From Cololabis saira (lineage: Eukaryota > Chordata > Actinopteri > Beloniformes > Belonidae): 64,000 bases of DNA. The position numbers and the translations under genes were made by a program. Positions 32,363 to 43,620 of this stretch are shown here, in pieces (positions within the stretch are counted from its first letter, which is position 1; every line of letters starts with the position of its first letter). Under the pieces are notes generated by a model, which was not told the DNA's origin, searched no databases, and worked only from the letters and a program-made list of their open reading frames with translations. Location: positions 26,837,017-26,901,016 of the forward strand of contig NC_084587.1 of the NCBI RefSeq assembly GCF_033807715.1, given 5' to 3'.

Positions 32363-32374
32363 ATCTTTGTTTTC

Positions 32375-33547
32375 CTTTCTTTGAATTATAAATGACAAGA
32401 AACATGAACAATTTTATAACTTTCAGTCAAACTCCACAGAAATTTCAAAATATATTGCTTGAAGCTACTGGACAGAGCTTTTTAGTACATATGAATTTAA
32501 TAAAATACAGCTGAAAAATAATAACGGGCAGTCATTGTGTGTGTGGCATTGTGTGAGTCATGCAAGTAAATTTACCTGAGGCAGAAGAATCAGATTTATT
32601 CGAGACTGACTGCCCAGTCATAAGTGACTGTTGATCAAGCTTAAAAACCAGCATATTCCAATCATCGGTGGATTTATTGCTGCAATCCTAATTTTAATGA
32701 TACTACAGGACTGGCACAGCTGGGATGGGGAGTGGGCACCATAAAAATGCTCTTATTAAATCTCTAGATAGTCAAGTGTATCCAGGTTAAAAGTGCAGAG
32801 AAGTGTGTTGCTATCTGACAGTGTAGTCTTGGTCTTTTACATATGCAGTCTCAAAAGCGCTCAAGAAGTAGAGGTATATGAAGAGTGTGTCTGCGGTTGT
32901 GCTGATGTACTAGAACTGATTTTTTGGGTTTTTTGAGAATTTCAGGATTTATTGTTTGTTCTTGCCTGGCTATATCCTTGTCCCTCTATCTCTTGCCCTC
33001 CTGGTTAAGGGTTGTAAAAGTGAAAAGTGGGAGTCTCAAAGGTGATTGTGATATCCCTGCGGGCCAGGTAACAGATGGGCCATTCTGCTACACTGTACCT
33101 CCCCCTTCTCCACACTGACTTCACCATCTTCATTAGCTGCCTCAAAAGCTACAACCCTATCTCCTCTGTGTCCTCATCTCTTGTCCCTTTTCTATCTCCT
33201 CACCGGTTTAACTTATTTAATTTTTTGTCTGTCCACCCTGCCACACCTCTGTTAGTCTTTCAATCCTTAATTTTCTCTTTGGTCCTATTTTGGCCCTCTG
33301 ATTTCTATCCATGTACTCCCCTAATTTTATTATACTCTATTCTGAAACCAGCAACTCACCCTCGTTCCGCCATCCTCCTCTCCATCCCCTCACCTGTTGG
33401 TCTCTAACCCTTCCTTTGCTTTGAGCACCTTTTCTATTATCTGTCCTTCCTGCTCCATCTGTTTCATTCCATCTTTTCAGCCAAGTGACTTGGTGCATGG
33501 TATTATGGAGTCTGCCTGAAGGGGGTTACCATTATAGTCTATGACTG

Positions 33548-33549
<2 letters not shown>
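32375..33549. other. No gene recognised
   Basis: About 1.2 kb. The pyrimidine-rich stretch 33,100-33,470 is open in one frame but has no protein-family motifs. Confidence 0.55.

Positions 33550-33636
<87 letters not shown>
33550..33636. repeat. (TG)n microsatellite
   Basis: About 43 uninterrupted TG units. Confidence 0.97.
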
Positions 33637-33641
<5 letters not shown>

Positions 33642-34002
33642 TCCTTGTAAACTGCTTGAAGCCTTTTTTTTCCGATTGATTGAAATCTTTTTCGAGCATA
33701 TTAAATAAAAAAGAAAAACAATTAGACAAAACATCAGAAAAGAATGCAAATAAACAATCATTAAACAAATCAAAGGGAAATAAACCTTCATGCTCGAAAA
33801 GGTGTAGGAGGAAGTAAAAAAACTTCGTACCCCTTGTTTCTTTTTCAATTTTGCTTGAATACAAAATAAAAATAAATATAAATAAATATAACAGCAAGCT
33901 TTACTGTTACCTGTTATTACATTATAAAAATATTACAGCACTTAATTGCAATATTATACCTGAGCATTCTAAATATTATAATAAATTATATACCAGAGCA
34001 AT

Positions 34003-34006
<4 letters not shown>
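33637..34006. other. No feature recognised
   Basis: Very AT-rich sequence between two microsatellites. Confidence 0.5.

Positions 34007-34088
<82 letters not shown>
34007..34088. repeat. (TA)n microsatellite
   Basis: About 40 TA units. Confidence 0.96.
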
Positions 34089-34090
<2 letters not shown>

Positions 34091-34209
34091 CATAAACAAT
34101 ATAATCATTATTATATATACCATTTTATATACACATCTTATCATAAACAGTACAGTGTGGAGCGGTTTGCTATGTAGGAAGCTTTTGCCATTATTGAGAT
34201 GCATCTATT

Positions 34210-34640
34210 TTAGTACAGATGTATTTTGTGTGTGATTTCCAGCAGATTTTGTCATTTATTGTCAGCCCTAAGAATTTGATTTCCTGTACCCTTTCTAAGT
34301 CAGTCCCATCTATCTGAATAGAAGTCCTGTTATCCATATTCTTGTTACCAAAAATCATGAATTGTGTCTTTCTTATATTTAAAAATAATTAATATTTTTG
34401 TCAAACCAATGTTTTATTTTAATGAATTCAGATGTGACCATTCCCAAAAGCTGCTGTAGATTCTCACCTGATGCAAAAAAGTTGGTGTCATCGGCAAATA
34501 AAATGGATTTGAGTAATTTTGATATTTTACATATGTCGTTAATGTATATGATAAATAGTTTTGGTCCTAGTACTGAACCTTGTGCGCAAACAATGTCCAA
34601 CCATCTAGACTGGCTGCCACCCACCCCTTTCATTTAGCAT
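34210..34640 (-). pseudogene. LINE reverse-transcriptase fragment (second LINE family)
   Basis: The minus strand codes QGSVLGPKLFIIYINDICKI, then SKLLKSILFADDTNFFASGE, then NLQQLLGMVTSEFIKIKHWF. This is the palm segment with the catalytic FADD box. It continues on the left with RKTQFMIFGNKN and KFLGLTINDKICWKSH, typical of the thumb region. The sequence differs clearly from the LINEs at 13-15 kb and 40-44 kb, so it is another family (probably Jockey/I-like or L1-Tx1-like; uncertain). It lacks both ends, and a stop lies at about 34,379. A dead fragment. Confidence 0.78.
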
Positions 34641-34876
34641 GAGTGATTAGTACTGGTAGAGATAACAGTTCATAACAAATATCTCTTTCCTGTCAGTGAC
34701 TGGGAGTACAGTAGTTTTGCTAAGTGATAAACTTAAGCTCAGTCATTGAAGAGTGTATGTGTGTGTTTGAAAGTAGTTGTGGGAGCAAGTGATTGTTTGA
34801 TTGTGTTCATGCGTTATGGAAGAGCATTGAGATTCAGCTGCCATAAGTACTTATGTCTTATTATAATACCTTTTAA

Positions 34877-36155
34877 AGCAGCACAACGTAACTTTCAGCT
34901 TTTCTGAGTTTGGCGGCATCTTGTGGACAAAATCGGTAGTGTTTTACCAGAAAGAACACTACGTTTCCCATGAGCACCAGCGCGTACTGCCGGAAAACTC
35001 CTGTCCCGTCGCTGCATTTGTTTTGATGAGAGAACACGGGACGCTTTTCTGTTTCACCAAGTGAACAGAAGGAACGCAAAAAAAAAGATGTTAAACTGCT
35101 GGAAAGGAACTGGAATTTACCGGGATACCTTAAACAAGGAAGCCAGGGAGCGGTATATGGAGAAAATAATGATTATTAACGGTCTGGATCCATATCCCTA
35201 CTGAAGACCCATGTGTTTCAATAAATTTGTATAATAGTACAACATACAGTACATGTTTTGTATCCCTCTTACTTCTCTTTTCTTTTTTTTTGACTGCTTT
35301 ATTATGGTGAAGAGGCTCCGAGCCGTGAGCAATATTTTTTTTTCCTCGTGAGATTATTTTTTTCCTCTGCAGCTACAAATAGAGTTAATATTTTTTCCTC
35401 AACAAACTAGTTTTATCTGAAGATTGGGGTTAATTGCACCGCAGAGAGCTGGCCAGCAACTGGGTTTAGCTGGCGAAGTGGGGAATAAAACCCGTGTTTT
35501 GATCCGACCCGATCTGTGTGAGTGTTTGTGGTTTAAGGCTGTTTATGGTCCTGCGTTAAATCGACGCAGAGCCTACGGCGTAGGGTACGCGGCGACACGC
35601 ACCGTACGTGCGCGTCGCCACGTACCCTACGCCGTAGGTCTGCGTCGATTTAACGCAGAACCATAAATCAGGCTTTACTGTGTGTTTGGTCGTTACAGCC
35701 GCGATCCAAAGCGAGCCGACGACTCTTTCACTCTTTTACTCTGTTATATCAGATACTTGGCCTGCGTGGTTCTGCCTCCGAGCAGGAAACCGGTGAAAAG
35801 TTAAACCATTAGGATCTTTTCCCCACGTCTGTTGTGTGGAGCTGCTGCAGCCACAACGGGTTACCAGCTTCTGCGGAGCTCTCGCTCCAAGCCCCGCCCA
35901 TTTTCGTCTCGACTGCGAATCGGGAAGGAGGGGGAAGTGACGTATGCCGTAAAGCAGTCAAAGTCGTAACGATTTGTAGTTTTTTAGTGTGGCAGGGTTC
36001 CTACCATGCTCCTCAAAGTTACATAGTGCCAGTGAAGGCGATACTGACCCCCTCAGACCATGACAGAGGTGTCATTAAACCTGTTGGAAGTTGATGTACC
36101 ATCACAATGACTCTGGAAATATGATATTAAGGTGGAAAAGTTACGTAGTGTCGCT
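34877..36155 (+). mobile_element. TTAA-target transposon (family K), copy 2, split by a MITE
   Basis: TTAA (34,873-34,876) then AGCAGCACAACGTAACTTT. The right end GTTACGTAGTGTCGCT is followed by TTAA (36,156-36,159). Inverted relative to copy 1. The fold-back MITE at 35,536-35,674 lies inside. The right part, from about 35,838, is nearly identical to copy 3. Confidence 0.8.
35536..35674. mobile_element. Fold-back MITE (family F), 139-bp palindrome
   Basis: TTA on both sides (35,533-35,535; 35,675-35,677). The arms AGGCTGTTTATGGTCCTGCG and, inverted, AGCCTGATTTATGGTTCTGC continue through TCGACGCAGA-CCTACGGCGT. Nearly the whole element is one inverted repeat with a CpG-rich centre. TTA target and short length suggest a Harbinger-type MITE. 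Confidence 0.8.
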
Positions 36156-36159
36156 TTAA

Positions 36160-37389
36160 GGGCTTTCATGGTCACAAAAAGATCTATTTTAGCCTGTTGT
36201 CCTCACTTAACTTGAGAGGAATAGAATATTACTGTATTGTCACACAGACACACAATATACAGAATGTGAACTGAAGGAGTCCAAAGCTGCGCTTCAATTA
36301 TAGTGATTCTATGTGTGGATTTTTGCCTTCCAACACTAAAGATAGTATTTAGGTCTCTCTGACAACGATAAAGACCATTGTGGCGTAGAACTCATGACAG
36401 CCTTCCACTTCCAAGCGACTCTGAGACGACAACTAAGATAAGATTTTGACTCTCATTGCTTCACTTTGGTGTGCTCGGTCTGCTGGTGGGATGAGGTGAT
36501 GAGGGCTGTGACAGAGAGTAATTTAAAACAGAGCGAGAACTAGGGGAAGCATGAGGTTAGGGTTAGTATGTACGCCAGGAAATTTGAAAAGCCTAACCCT
36601 ATGGGAATTTATTTCTCCTGGCATGTGTCTGCAAGTTTGTTTGTAAATATTCTAAAGAACAGTGAGTCAAAAGGTAAAATAAAAACTAAACTGGTTGGGG
36701 AAAAAAAGAAATGGAGGTAGACAGAGGTCTGGTCTTGTTCACTTACATTGGACTTCTTTGTTATTCTCAGATTGCACACACAGATGCAACAGCAACCGAA
36801 CAGATCACGTACTGATTTCATTTGATAGAAGGTGTGCAGGGGCATATTACTATCTCTTATAAAGAGCGTTTTATTTTGATTTTAAAACAGGTTCCTTGTT
36901 TTGAATTTCCAATATTGTAATGCTCTCAATTAAAACTCTGCTTTCACACTCATGACATACACCAATTGGAGATGTTTTTCTTGTACTCAGGTTTCTTATG
37001 CTTGGATTTCTGTTACACATTCCTACTACAAATCCCTTTCAACAAAGTACCACATAGAATATATGTTGCTTCATTATGGTTACCTCATTTTCCTCTCTTC
37101 AGGGACCAGTTATTTGGGTTCAATAGATCATGAAAAATTAATTGTAATTCACTTCAGTTTTAATTATGATGTAGTACCAATTCACAACAAAAGTCATATA
37201 AGGGCACTTAAGTTCAGTTCAAGTCCAATGTTAATGGTATTGCTACTGTTATCTGCATGTGAGTGCTTATGAACTGAAAAAATGGGAAGAGGAGCATTTA
37301 TAGAAGCAAGCAGGACCTTTTACTTCCGAGTGTAGTTTTTAGGGAAAGTAGAACACAAAGCCACAAAGACATGTACACACACACGCACG

Positions 37390-37390
<1 letters not shown>
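36160..37390. other. No gene recognised
   Basis: About 1.2 kb without motifs. Confidence 0.55.

Positions 37391-37474
<84 letters not shown>
37391..37474. repeat. (AC)n microsatellite
   Basis: About 42 uninterrupted AC units. Confidence 0.97.
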
Positions 37475-37477
<3 letters not shown>

Positions 37478-38037
37478 TGATCATATACATACACGCACAC
37501 ACACACATAGACATACACACTGGCTTGTTCACCTGCATGCTTGCTCTGTAGTTTTGGGGTTAGTTAATCGCGGTAGCTTAGCTTAGACTGTGATCAGATC
37601 TTGAGATTTGGGTCGATTGCTGCTCATGTTTTGGTCGGCTCCGTGTCGGTTTTGTGCTTTGTTTGTGGTTTTTGTTGCAGATTTCCAGTGCTTGACGTGT
37701 GCCACCGTGTGTTCTTGCTTCCTGGATTGGCAGTGGATGTCACTAACCCCCCCCCACCCCCCCCAAAACAAAAAAAAAAAAAAAAAAAAAATAAAAAAAA
37801 ATAAAATCCCTGGGTTTGTATGGGTATATTTATGTATGTATATGCGTATGTATGCGTTTATATACGTATATATATATTAAATATAGTAATTATGCACATA
37901 TATATGCCTTGGTTTTTACCGGCATGGTATCAATCATGAATATGTGTGCAGACAAGGTTAAAAAAAAAACAAAAAAAAGAAACAAGGATGTCAGTTTGAA
38001 ATTATACACTCTTGGTTAATGATAGTAATATCAACCT
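37475..38037. other. No gene; poly-C/poly-A low-complexity run
   Basis: C-rich run (37,747-37,764) followed by nearly pure A (37,767-37,806). It could be an old retroposon tail, but no body is recognisable upstream. Confidence 0.5.
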
Positions 38038-38040
38038 TTA

Positions 38041-38514
38041 AGCTTGAGTTATGGTTCTGCGTCAAAACGACGCCGTGCCTACGGCGTGTGGTATGCGTCG
38101 ACGCAGAACACACGCCGTCACTGACGCGTACCTCCCGAAAATTGTAACTACTGTACGTGTCGAGGCGACGCAGACCACACGCAGACCGAGAGGGCTGTGA
38201 TTGGTTCGCTTGGTAGCAATGCATTTCCGGTTTCCGGTTTGAAGCAGTCGTGAACTTTCAGCGCTCTTTTCTTCGTGTATGTGTGATTTTTTTTTGTTTT
38301 TTGTTTTTTGCACAATAGTTGTCCTTATCTCTTTGATTCACTGTGACCGGAAAAAGTTGGATAAACCATTCAGGAAAAGATCTCGAATTAGCGGTCACGG
38401 GGGGTACTGCACCGCGGCGAAATGGAGTGACAGAGAAGTCCGAAGGGTTCACGACGGCGTCACGGCGATGGCGTGTGCTCTGCATTGGTTTGACGCAGAA
38501 CCATAATTCAGGCT
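38041..38514. mobile_element. Longer member of fold-back MITE family F
   Basis: The left arm AGCTTGAGTTATGGTTCTGC and right arm (reversed) AGCCTGAATTATGGTTCTGC match the family. Flanks are TTA (38,038-38,040) and ATA (38,515-38,517). The 474-bp body has non-palindromic sequence between the arms, so it may be closer to the parent element. No coding motif is recognisable. Confidence 0.7.
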
Positions 38515-38594
38515 ATAGACAGCATCTGAAGCATGAAAAGACATTTTGAATTCCAGAGAGCAAAGGAAAAGGAAAGTAGGATTTGAGGTGATGG

Positions 38595-38680
38595 GAATCC
38601 AAGGGGATCCTAGTGGTTACAGAGGTGGGATGGTTCTGGAAGACCCAGATTCAAATCCCTGGGATGGCAACTATGGTTAC
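38595..38680 (+). repeat. tRNA-derived SINE head, interrupted by a solo LTR
   Basis: CCTAGTGGTTACAGAGGTGGG resembles a pol III A box region and CAGATTCAAATCCC a B box, spaced as in a tRNA. The likely continuation (gggcccctggtcaactgtaccc-like text) resumes after the solo LTR at 39,007. Family not identified. Confidence 0.45.
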
Positions 38681-39001
38681 TGTAGCACTTCTCGTTGCTA
38701 CGGGGGGGTCACACAGACAGCGGACACCGGGATCTTTGTAGAATTTATTTATTTTCTACGTGCACAATATGTTTTTCACCAGAGGCTCCTCGTGCATCAG
38801 CACCGTTCGCAGAGCTGCTCTCCCGCTCCGCTCTGCTTCCGTCCTCCCCCGTCTCCAGAGCCCGCACTCTACTGAAATACACAGAGAGTGATTAGACACA
38901 CCTGTGTACCGTCAGCTGTTCCAGCCGCGCCACCTGTGCGCCACTCCCCTGCACTCACTCTCTCCCCTGCAGACCATGCCCCAATCCTGCACCCTGCCAC
39001 A
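38681..39001 (-). mobile_element. Solo LTR, Gypsy-like, with GTTAC target duplication
   Basis: TGTAGCACTT...CCCTGCCACA (321 bp) flanked by GTTAC at 38,676-38,680 and 39,002-39,006. The ends match the miniature element's LTRs (TGTAGCA...CTGCCACA). On the minus strand it carries AATAAA-type sequence (RC of 38,746-38,758). A single LTR with an intact duplication results from recombination between two LTRs. Confidence 0.9.
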
Positions 39002-39031
39002 GTTACCCATTTAGGCCCCTGGTCAACTGTA

Positions 39032-39368
39032 CCCTGTTGTTTGGAGCTGCTGCATCCACAACGCAGCAACGGGTTACCAGCTTCTGCTGAGCCCTGCGCT
39101 CCAAGCCCCGCCCATTTTCGTCTCGACTGCGAATCGGGAAGGAGGGGGAAGTGACGTATGCCGTAAAGCAGTCAAAGTCGTAAAGATTTGTAGTTTTTTA
39201 GTGTGGCAGGGTTCCTACCATGCTCCTCAAAGTTACATAGTGCCAGTGAAGGCGATACAGACCCCCCAGACCATGACAGAGGTGTCATTAAACCTGTTGG
39301 AAGATGATGTACCATCACAATGACTCTGGAAATATGATATTAAGGTGGAAAAGTTACGTAGTGTCGCT
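39032..39368 (+). mobile_element. TTAA-target transposon (family K), copy 3, 5'-truncated
   Basis: Nearly identical to 35,838-36,155, ending GTTACGTAGTGTCGCT followed by TTAA (39,369-39,372). The left part of the element is absent. Confidence 0.78.
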
Positions 39369-39372
39369 TTAA

Positions 39373-40435
39373 ACACCAAGTTTCAGCAACATTTTTCCCA
39401 AAATGCAAATATTAGCAAATATTAAACTGTTATCAGACATTAACTTTTTTAGACCTTATCTTTCCATTCCCAACAAATTTGGGCTGCAAAAGGAAAAGAA
39501 ATGTCACTGCAACTTCAAACCAAAATGCAGTTTTAGATGAGCTTAGAGGGTTTTATAACAATCATTTACATTTCCTGTTGGAAGCACCACCTAAAACAAC
39601 ATCTAAGAAAAACCCTAGAACATGTGTGTAAACACAGTTGGTAAATGAAAGATCAGAGCCAGTTGGGCAGCAGCACAGTCTAGTATTGAACAGCATCTGA
39701 CACTTCTTTTGGTATGGAACAGTGTTTCTTGTTAACCTGAACCAGTGTCTACGCACACAAAATTTGCTCACACATGCAACATCATAGTATTAGGAATGGG
39801 GCAGGGGGATGGGTGATAATAAACCTGATTTCTTTTGAAAACCAGTATCCAGTGATTTTTTTATTATTCTATTCTTACATACATAGAATACTGCACTCTT
39901 ATTTCCAGTTTCTCCACAAGTATATATTTTTGTGTGAGGATGCTAAATACTGAATACTGGGTCTACTAAGCATCTTCTTTTCCATTTCATATTGTGTCTC
40001 ATTTTGCTCTTATAAAAGAAAGAGGGGAGTAGAAGAGAGATGCACAGTTGAGTGTGTTGGTGCGTAGCTAGAGGATAATGTCTGATAGGCATCTCTGACA
40101 GGTGTGAAACCTGTACTTTGATCTTTCTTTGGACTAACTGCAAGACTCAAAACTCAAAAACTCAGTGAAACACATTCCTATTCCAATAGGAACAAGGAGG
40201 GGGAAGAGGAACAATGGCAGAATGTGAAACATAAAGTCTTTATTCCTGTTTTTTATCTTCTCTCCTTTGTGCTGCACACCTTGAGCTTGTATGGTTGAGA
40301 GTGAAGATTTTTTAAGCTTTCACTCCGGTCTTCATAAAAAGTTAACTGCAGCTTAATTTAGGAATCAATGATTTAAGGAAGTGAAAGATAGATAATAGTA
40401 GTTTATCACATAGGTTTTCCTCCTCTGTCAGTCCA
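39373..40435. other. No gene recognised
   Basis: About 1 kb of unique-looking sequence. Confidence 0.55.
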
Positions 40436-40939
40436 TTATGGGATCAAAGTAAAGCCTGATGTATGCTTCAAGCACAGGCTATGGGGCGTAGCTTTGTTCT
40501 AACTGTAACTAAACCAACAGCAGGATTTTCAAATCTATTCTGTGACAGACTGAAGGCCAGTGTAAAGATCCAAGAACTGGACAATATGGTCCGCTCTTTT
40601 GGTCTTATTGAGGACTCAGGCAGTGGCGTTCTGAACTAACTGAAGCTGTTTGATGGATGTTTAAAGCTGGGAATACACTGTGCGATATTTTAAATCGTTT
40701 GAGTCAGCCCCATCTCACACTGCACGACTAGATGGCTGAGTTCAAAAGTTCGCAGCCCACGATTTATAGTCTCACACTGTACGCCCCGATGCTGGGATGC
40801 GACCCGTCTGCTCACACTATACGTTCATAATCCTCACGTCGGACTTCTGTGTACTGGAACTGCAACGTCAAAAAGAAGAGGAAGAACCCCGAAGTGGGAG
40901 ACACCAAAGATGCTCAGCAAGAACAAACGCGCTACCTTA

Positions 40940-41053
40940 AGCCTGAATTATGGTTCCGCGTTAAATCGGCGGCGTAACCGTACGGTGCAGGTCGCCACCG
41001 TACCCTACGGCGTAGGCTCTGCGTTGGTGTAACGCGGAACCATAAATTAGCCT
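40940..41053. mobile_element. Fold-back MITE (family F), 114 bp, inside H2
   Basis: AGCCTGAATTATGGTTCCGC against the inverted right arm ending ACCATAAATTAGCCT. TTA on the left, TCA on the right. The uninterrupted H2 copy reads TTG at the target point. Confidence 0.82.
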
Positions 41054-41220
41054 TCAGCAATTAGTGCCATTCTGTGTGGCGATAAATGAAAAAAGATTAG
41101 ACAACGTCGTGATTGGACAAGGAATTGGCTGGGCAGACGTGGGAAATGCGGTCTTTTTTTTCTGCTATTAAAACATCATTTATAATGTGAATTTGCAACA
41201 CTTCAAACTACAAATAATAG

Positions 41221-41557
41221 TGTTACAAACCTGGCTCACAGTTTGCAACAAAAGAGTCTCCACACACAATTCAAGGTACAAAAGGTGATTTATTTAACTA
41301 AACATACTCCAAAAGAAAGTAAAGTATGTTGTCATGTTGTGAGTGTATGCAGTGAGTGTGTGTATGTGTAGATGTGTGTAAAACAGAATAAACACAACCA
41401 AAGCAAACCAAAATTTCACCATGTTGGCCATGTTGCTATCAGCTGCTCAATCAGGGAGAGAGTGAGCAGGCTGACAACTGAGGCCTTTTATAGCGGTGAG
41501 ACCACACAAGGACAGGAACTGCTGTGAAGACACACACAAATTAGTAAGGCCGTCACA
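41221..41557 (-). mobile_element. Solo LTR with ATAG target duplication, inside H2
   Basis: TGTTACAAACC...GGCCGTCACA (337 bp) with ATAG on both sides (41,217-41,220; 41,558-41,561). The uninterrupted H2 copy has a single ATAG here. Read on the minus strand it has GCTATAAAAGGCC (TATA box) and AATAAATCACC (poly-A signal) in the correct order. Unrelated to the TGTAGCA LTRs. A 4-bp duplication is compatible with several LTR element and endogenous retrovirus groups, so the class is left open. Confidence 0.92.
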
Positions 41558-43620
41558 ATAGTTTTTGACGTGACATCAGAGATTGCGCATGCTCTCTGCG
41601 AAAGGATGAGGCCAATTGGGTCGTAGCACCACCAGGATTTCAAACACGTTTGATTTTCTTGCGAGCACACGATTTGTGATCAGGAGCTCGTCGTGAGGTG
41701 TTACTCTCTCGTCGTTACCCCACGTACACTGCACGTCGCACGACCAACGATTGGGTCGAAATCCGTCCCGATCCAAAAAATAGTCGCACGACTGGAAAAT
41801 TGGTTAAAAACGAGCGGATAATCGCACAGTGTATGCCCGGCTTTCGGGAGACCTGTGAGAACAACATTACAGTAGCGTGGACAACATTTTCTAAGGCATG
41901 CTGAGACATCAGTCCTTTAATCCTCGATATGTTCTTTAGCGGATAATAGGCTGACCACTGTTGTTTTAATGTATTTAAGATTCAGGTCTGAGTCCAGAAC
42001 CACTCCACCACCACCAAATTTCTGGCTTGGCTCTTGGTTTTTAGCTTTACTGCTTGAAGCTGAGTGCTGACGTATAATCTTTCTTCCTTGGCTCCAAACA
42101 CTATTAGTTCTGTTTTGTCTTCATTTAACCAAAGATCATTCTGGCACAGTTACTCTCCAATTTGATCAATGAATTTGATCAATGTTTGAATTAGATTATA
42201 GTCTCCTAGTGAGATGCTTATATAGTTTTGTGTGTCATCTGCATAGTTAGGGTAACAAATTTTTTTCTTTTTCATAATTTGAGGGAGTGGGAGCATATAG
42301 ATGTTAAACAACAGAGGCCCCTGAAACCATTCCGGTGGATTCTTCAGTCAATAAAGACTTTTCTACTCTACCTGTCGTACTGCACTTGAGTCCTAAAAAT
42401 CAACCCGTGACAGTCATTATTTTTTATTGCTTAATGACGGCTGTTTTTAGGCACTGATGGAAAATACCTAAAAGCAGAGATGTATTTACAGAGAGGATCT
42501 GAGGCCATACAATGTGCAGTAATGAAGGCAGCAAGTGTTGAAATTCCGGTGATGTATGATGTCATTTAGGGTCTTAGGAGTGATTGGACAAAAGTGTATC
42601 AAATTTGTATCAAGGTTTCTCGCAGTGGACGTGCATTTAGCATAGGAGCACTGGCTACCTGATTTTCTGAATTTTGTCAGTAAAGAAAGAATCAAACTAT
42701 TGCAGGCACGTTTGGATAAAAGTTCAGGGTCCACTGACCGATGGGGATTTGTTAGCCTGTCAACAGTAGTGAACAAAGTGCGTGCATTATTGTTGTTTTT
42801 TGGCAATGACACTGTATCAGAAACATGATTGCCTTACATTGCTCAGCTCTGTATTACAGTATATATGCTAAGTCTCTCTTTATAAATGTCATAATGAACT
42901 TGTAATTTAGTTTTCCGCCACCTTCGTAAAGCTTTTCCACACTTGCTTTTTTCAGCTCTGACCCATGTAGTCATGGAGGTCATGGTTTCAATAATACTAA
43001 TAACTTCACCATTGAATTTATCAACAAACCCATTCCCTGAAGGTGAGTGGAGGAGCAGTGAGGAGGGGTGAATAAATATTTCATGGGTATTTTCACCTAT
43101 GTTACATTTCTTGATGATCTCTAATAAAAAATGTCAAAGAAAACACAAGAATGGTGAGGCAGAGCAACATCTGTCACTATAACCTTACAGATGTTCAGAC
43201 CACACAATCAAAATCAACACATACAGCAATCCAGTGAAATCGTGAAATAAGTTTGTATGGTACCTAGATGCTCTCTAGACAATGAGATGCAACACATGGG
43301 ACGAGGATTTCCACTGAAGAGCCAGATATTCAAATGAAGCATAGTTGTCGTCAGACATGTGCTTACATTGAAGGGAATCACTAAACAAAGCTGCTCCTCC
43401 TCCTTTCTTTTTCTGCCTAGGTTTACTCATGACACTGTTGATGGGAGGGGTTGTCTCTAGAAAGCTGCTGCATGATTATCTTGATTTAACCAAGTTTCTG
43501 TGAAAAACATAAAATGTAGTTTGTGGTTTGAAATGAAATATTTAATTACATTAATTAAAAACGTTTCCTTGCCAAAGACCTGACATTTAGTAAGTTAGTT
43601 TCAGTGTGCTAATAGTACTA

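Larger units (their letters stand above)
40664..41842 (-). mobile_element. H2 transposon, copy 2, carrying two nested insertions
   Basis: Ends AAGCTGGGAATACACTG and (reversed) AGCCGGGCATACACTG. TTA precedes the left end; the right flank is TTC, probably a mutated TTA. The uninterrupted copy is at 20,564-21,315. The fold-back MITE (40,940-41,053) and the solo LTR (41,221-41,557) are absent from that copy, so both arrived later. Confidence 0.82.
40530..43600 (-). pseudogene. L2-like LINE polyprotein (endonuclease + reverse transcriptase), broken
   Basis: Recognisable pieces, read leftward: HKLHFMFFTETWLNQDNH (apurinic endonuclease, TETW motif), ARTLFTTVDRLTNPHRSVDP and PELLSKRACN (spacer conserved in L2), LLFNIYMLPLPQI and NYADDTQNYISISLGDYN (palm, catalytic YADD), QNDLWLNEDKTELIVFGAKE (thumb), and on the far side of the H2 insertion KQLQLVQNATA. 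This enzyme nicks target DNA and copies its own RNA. The L2 assignment rests on the overall match to the conserved text of fish L2 elements and the HNYADD-type box. Frameshifts, stops and insertions abolish function. Confidence 0.78.
40440..43620 (-). mobile_element. L2-type LINE, decayed, split by nested insertions
   Basis: Minus-strand coding remnants occur in order: endonuclease motif FTETWL (about 43,500), pre-RT region (about 42,880-43,090), pre-RT segment at 42,486-42,812, RT palm with YADD box (about 42,230-42,330), thumb (41,940-42,150), and the post-RT motif KQLQLVQNATA (about 40,620-40,650). H2 (40,664-41,842) sits between the last two. A ~75-bp piece like an LTR end (42,340-42,413) separates two RT parts. 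Many stops. The right limit is approximate. Confidence 0.8.

Noticed and set aside
33477..34204. Thr/His and Tyr/Ile repeat proteins
   Set aside because: They come from (TG)n and (TA)n microsatellites, as do similar frames at 6.5-7.1, 8.1-8.3, 37.3-37.6 and 51.8-52.1 kb.
36552..36600. GGTTAGGGTTAG telomere-like sequence
   Set aside because: Only two partial units; not an interstitial telomere array.
42340..42413. LTR 3' end fragment (AATAAAG ... CCCGTGACA)
   Set aside because: It resembles the end of a Gypsy-type LTR but only about 75 bp is present with no target duplication; mentioned only as an interruption of the LINE.
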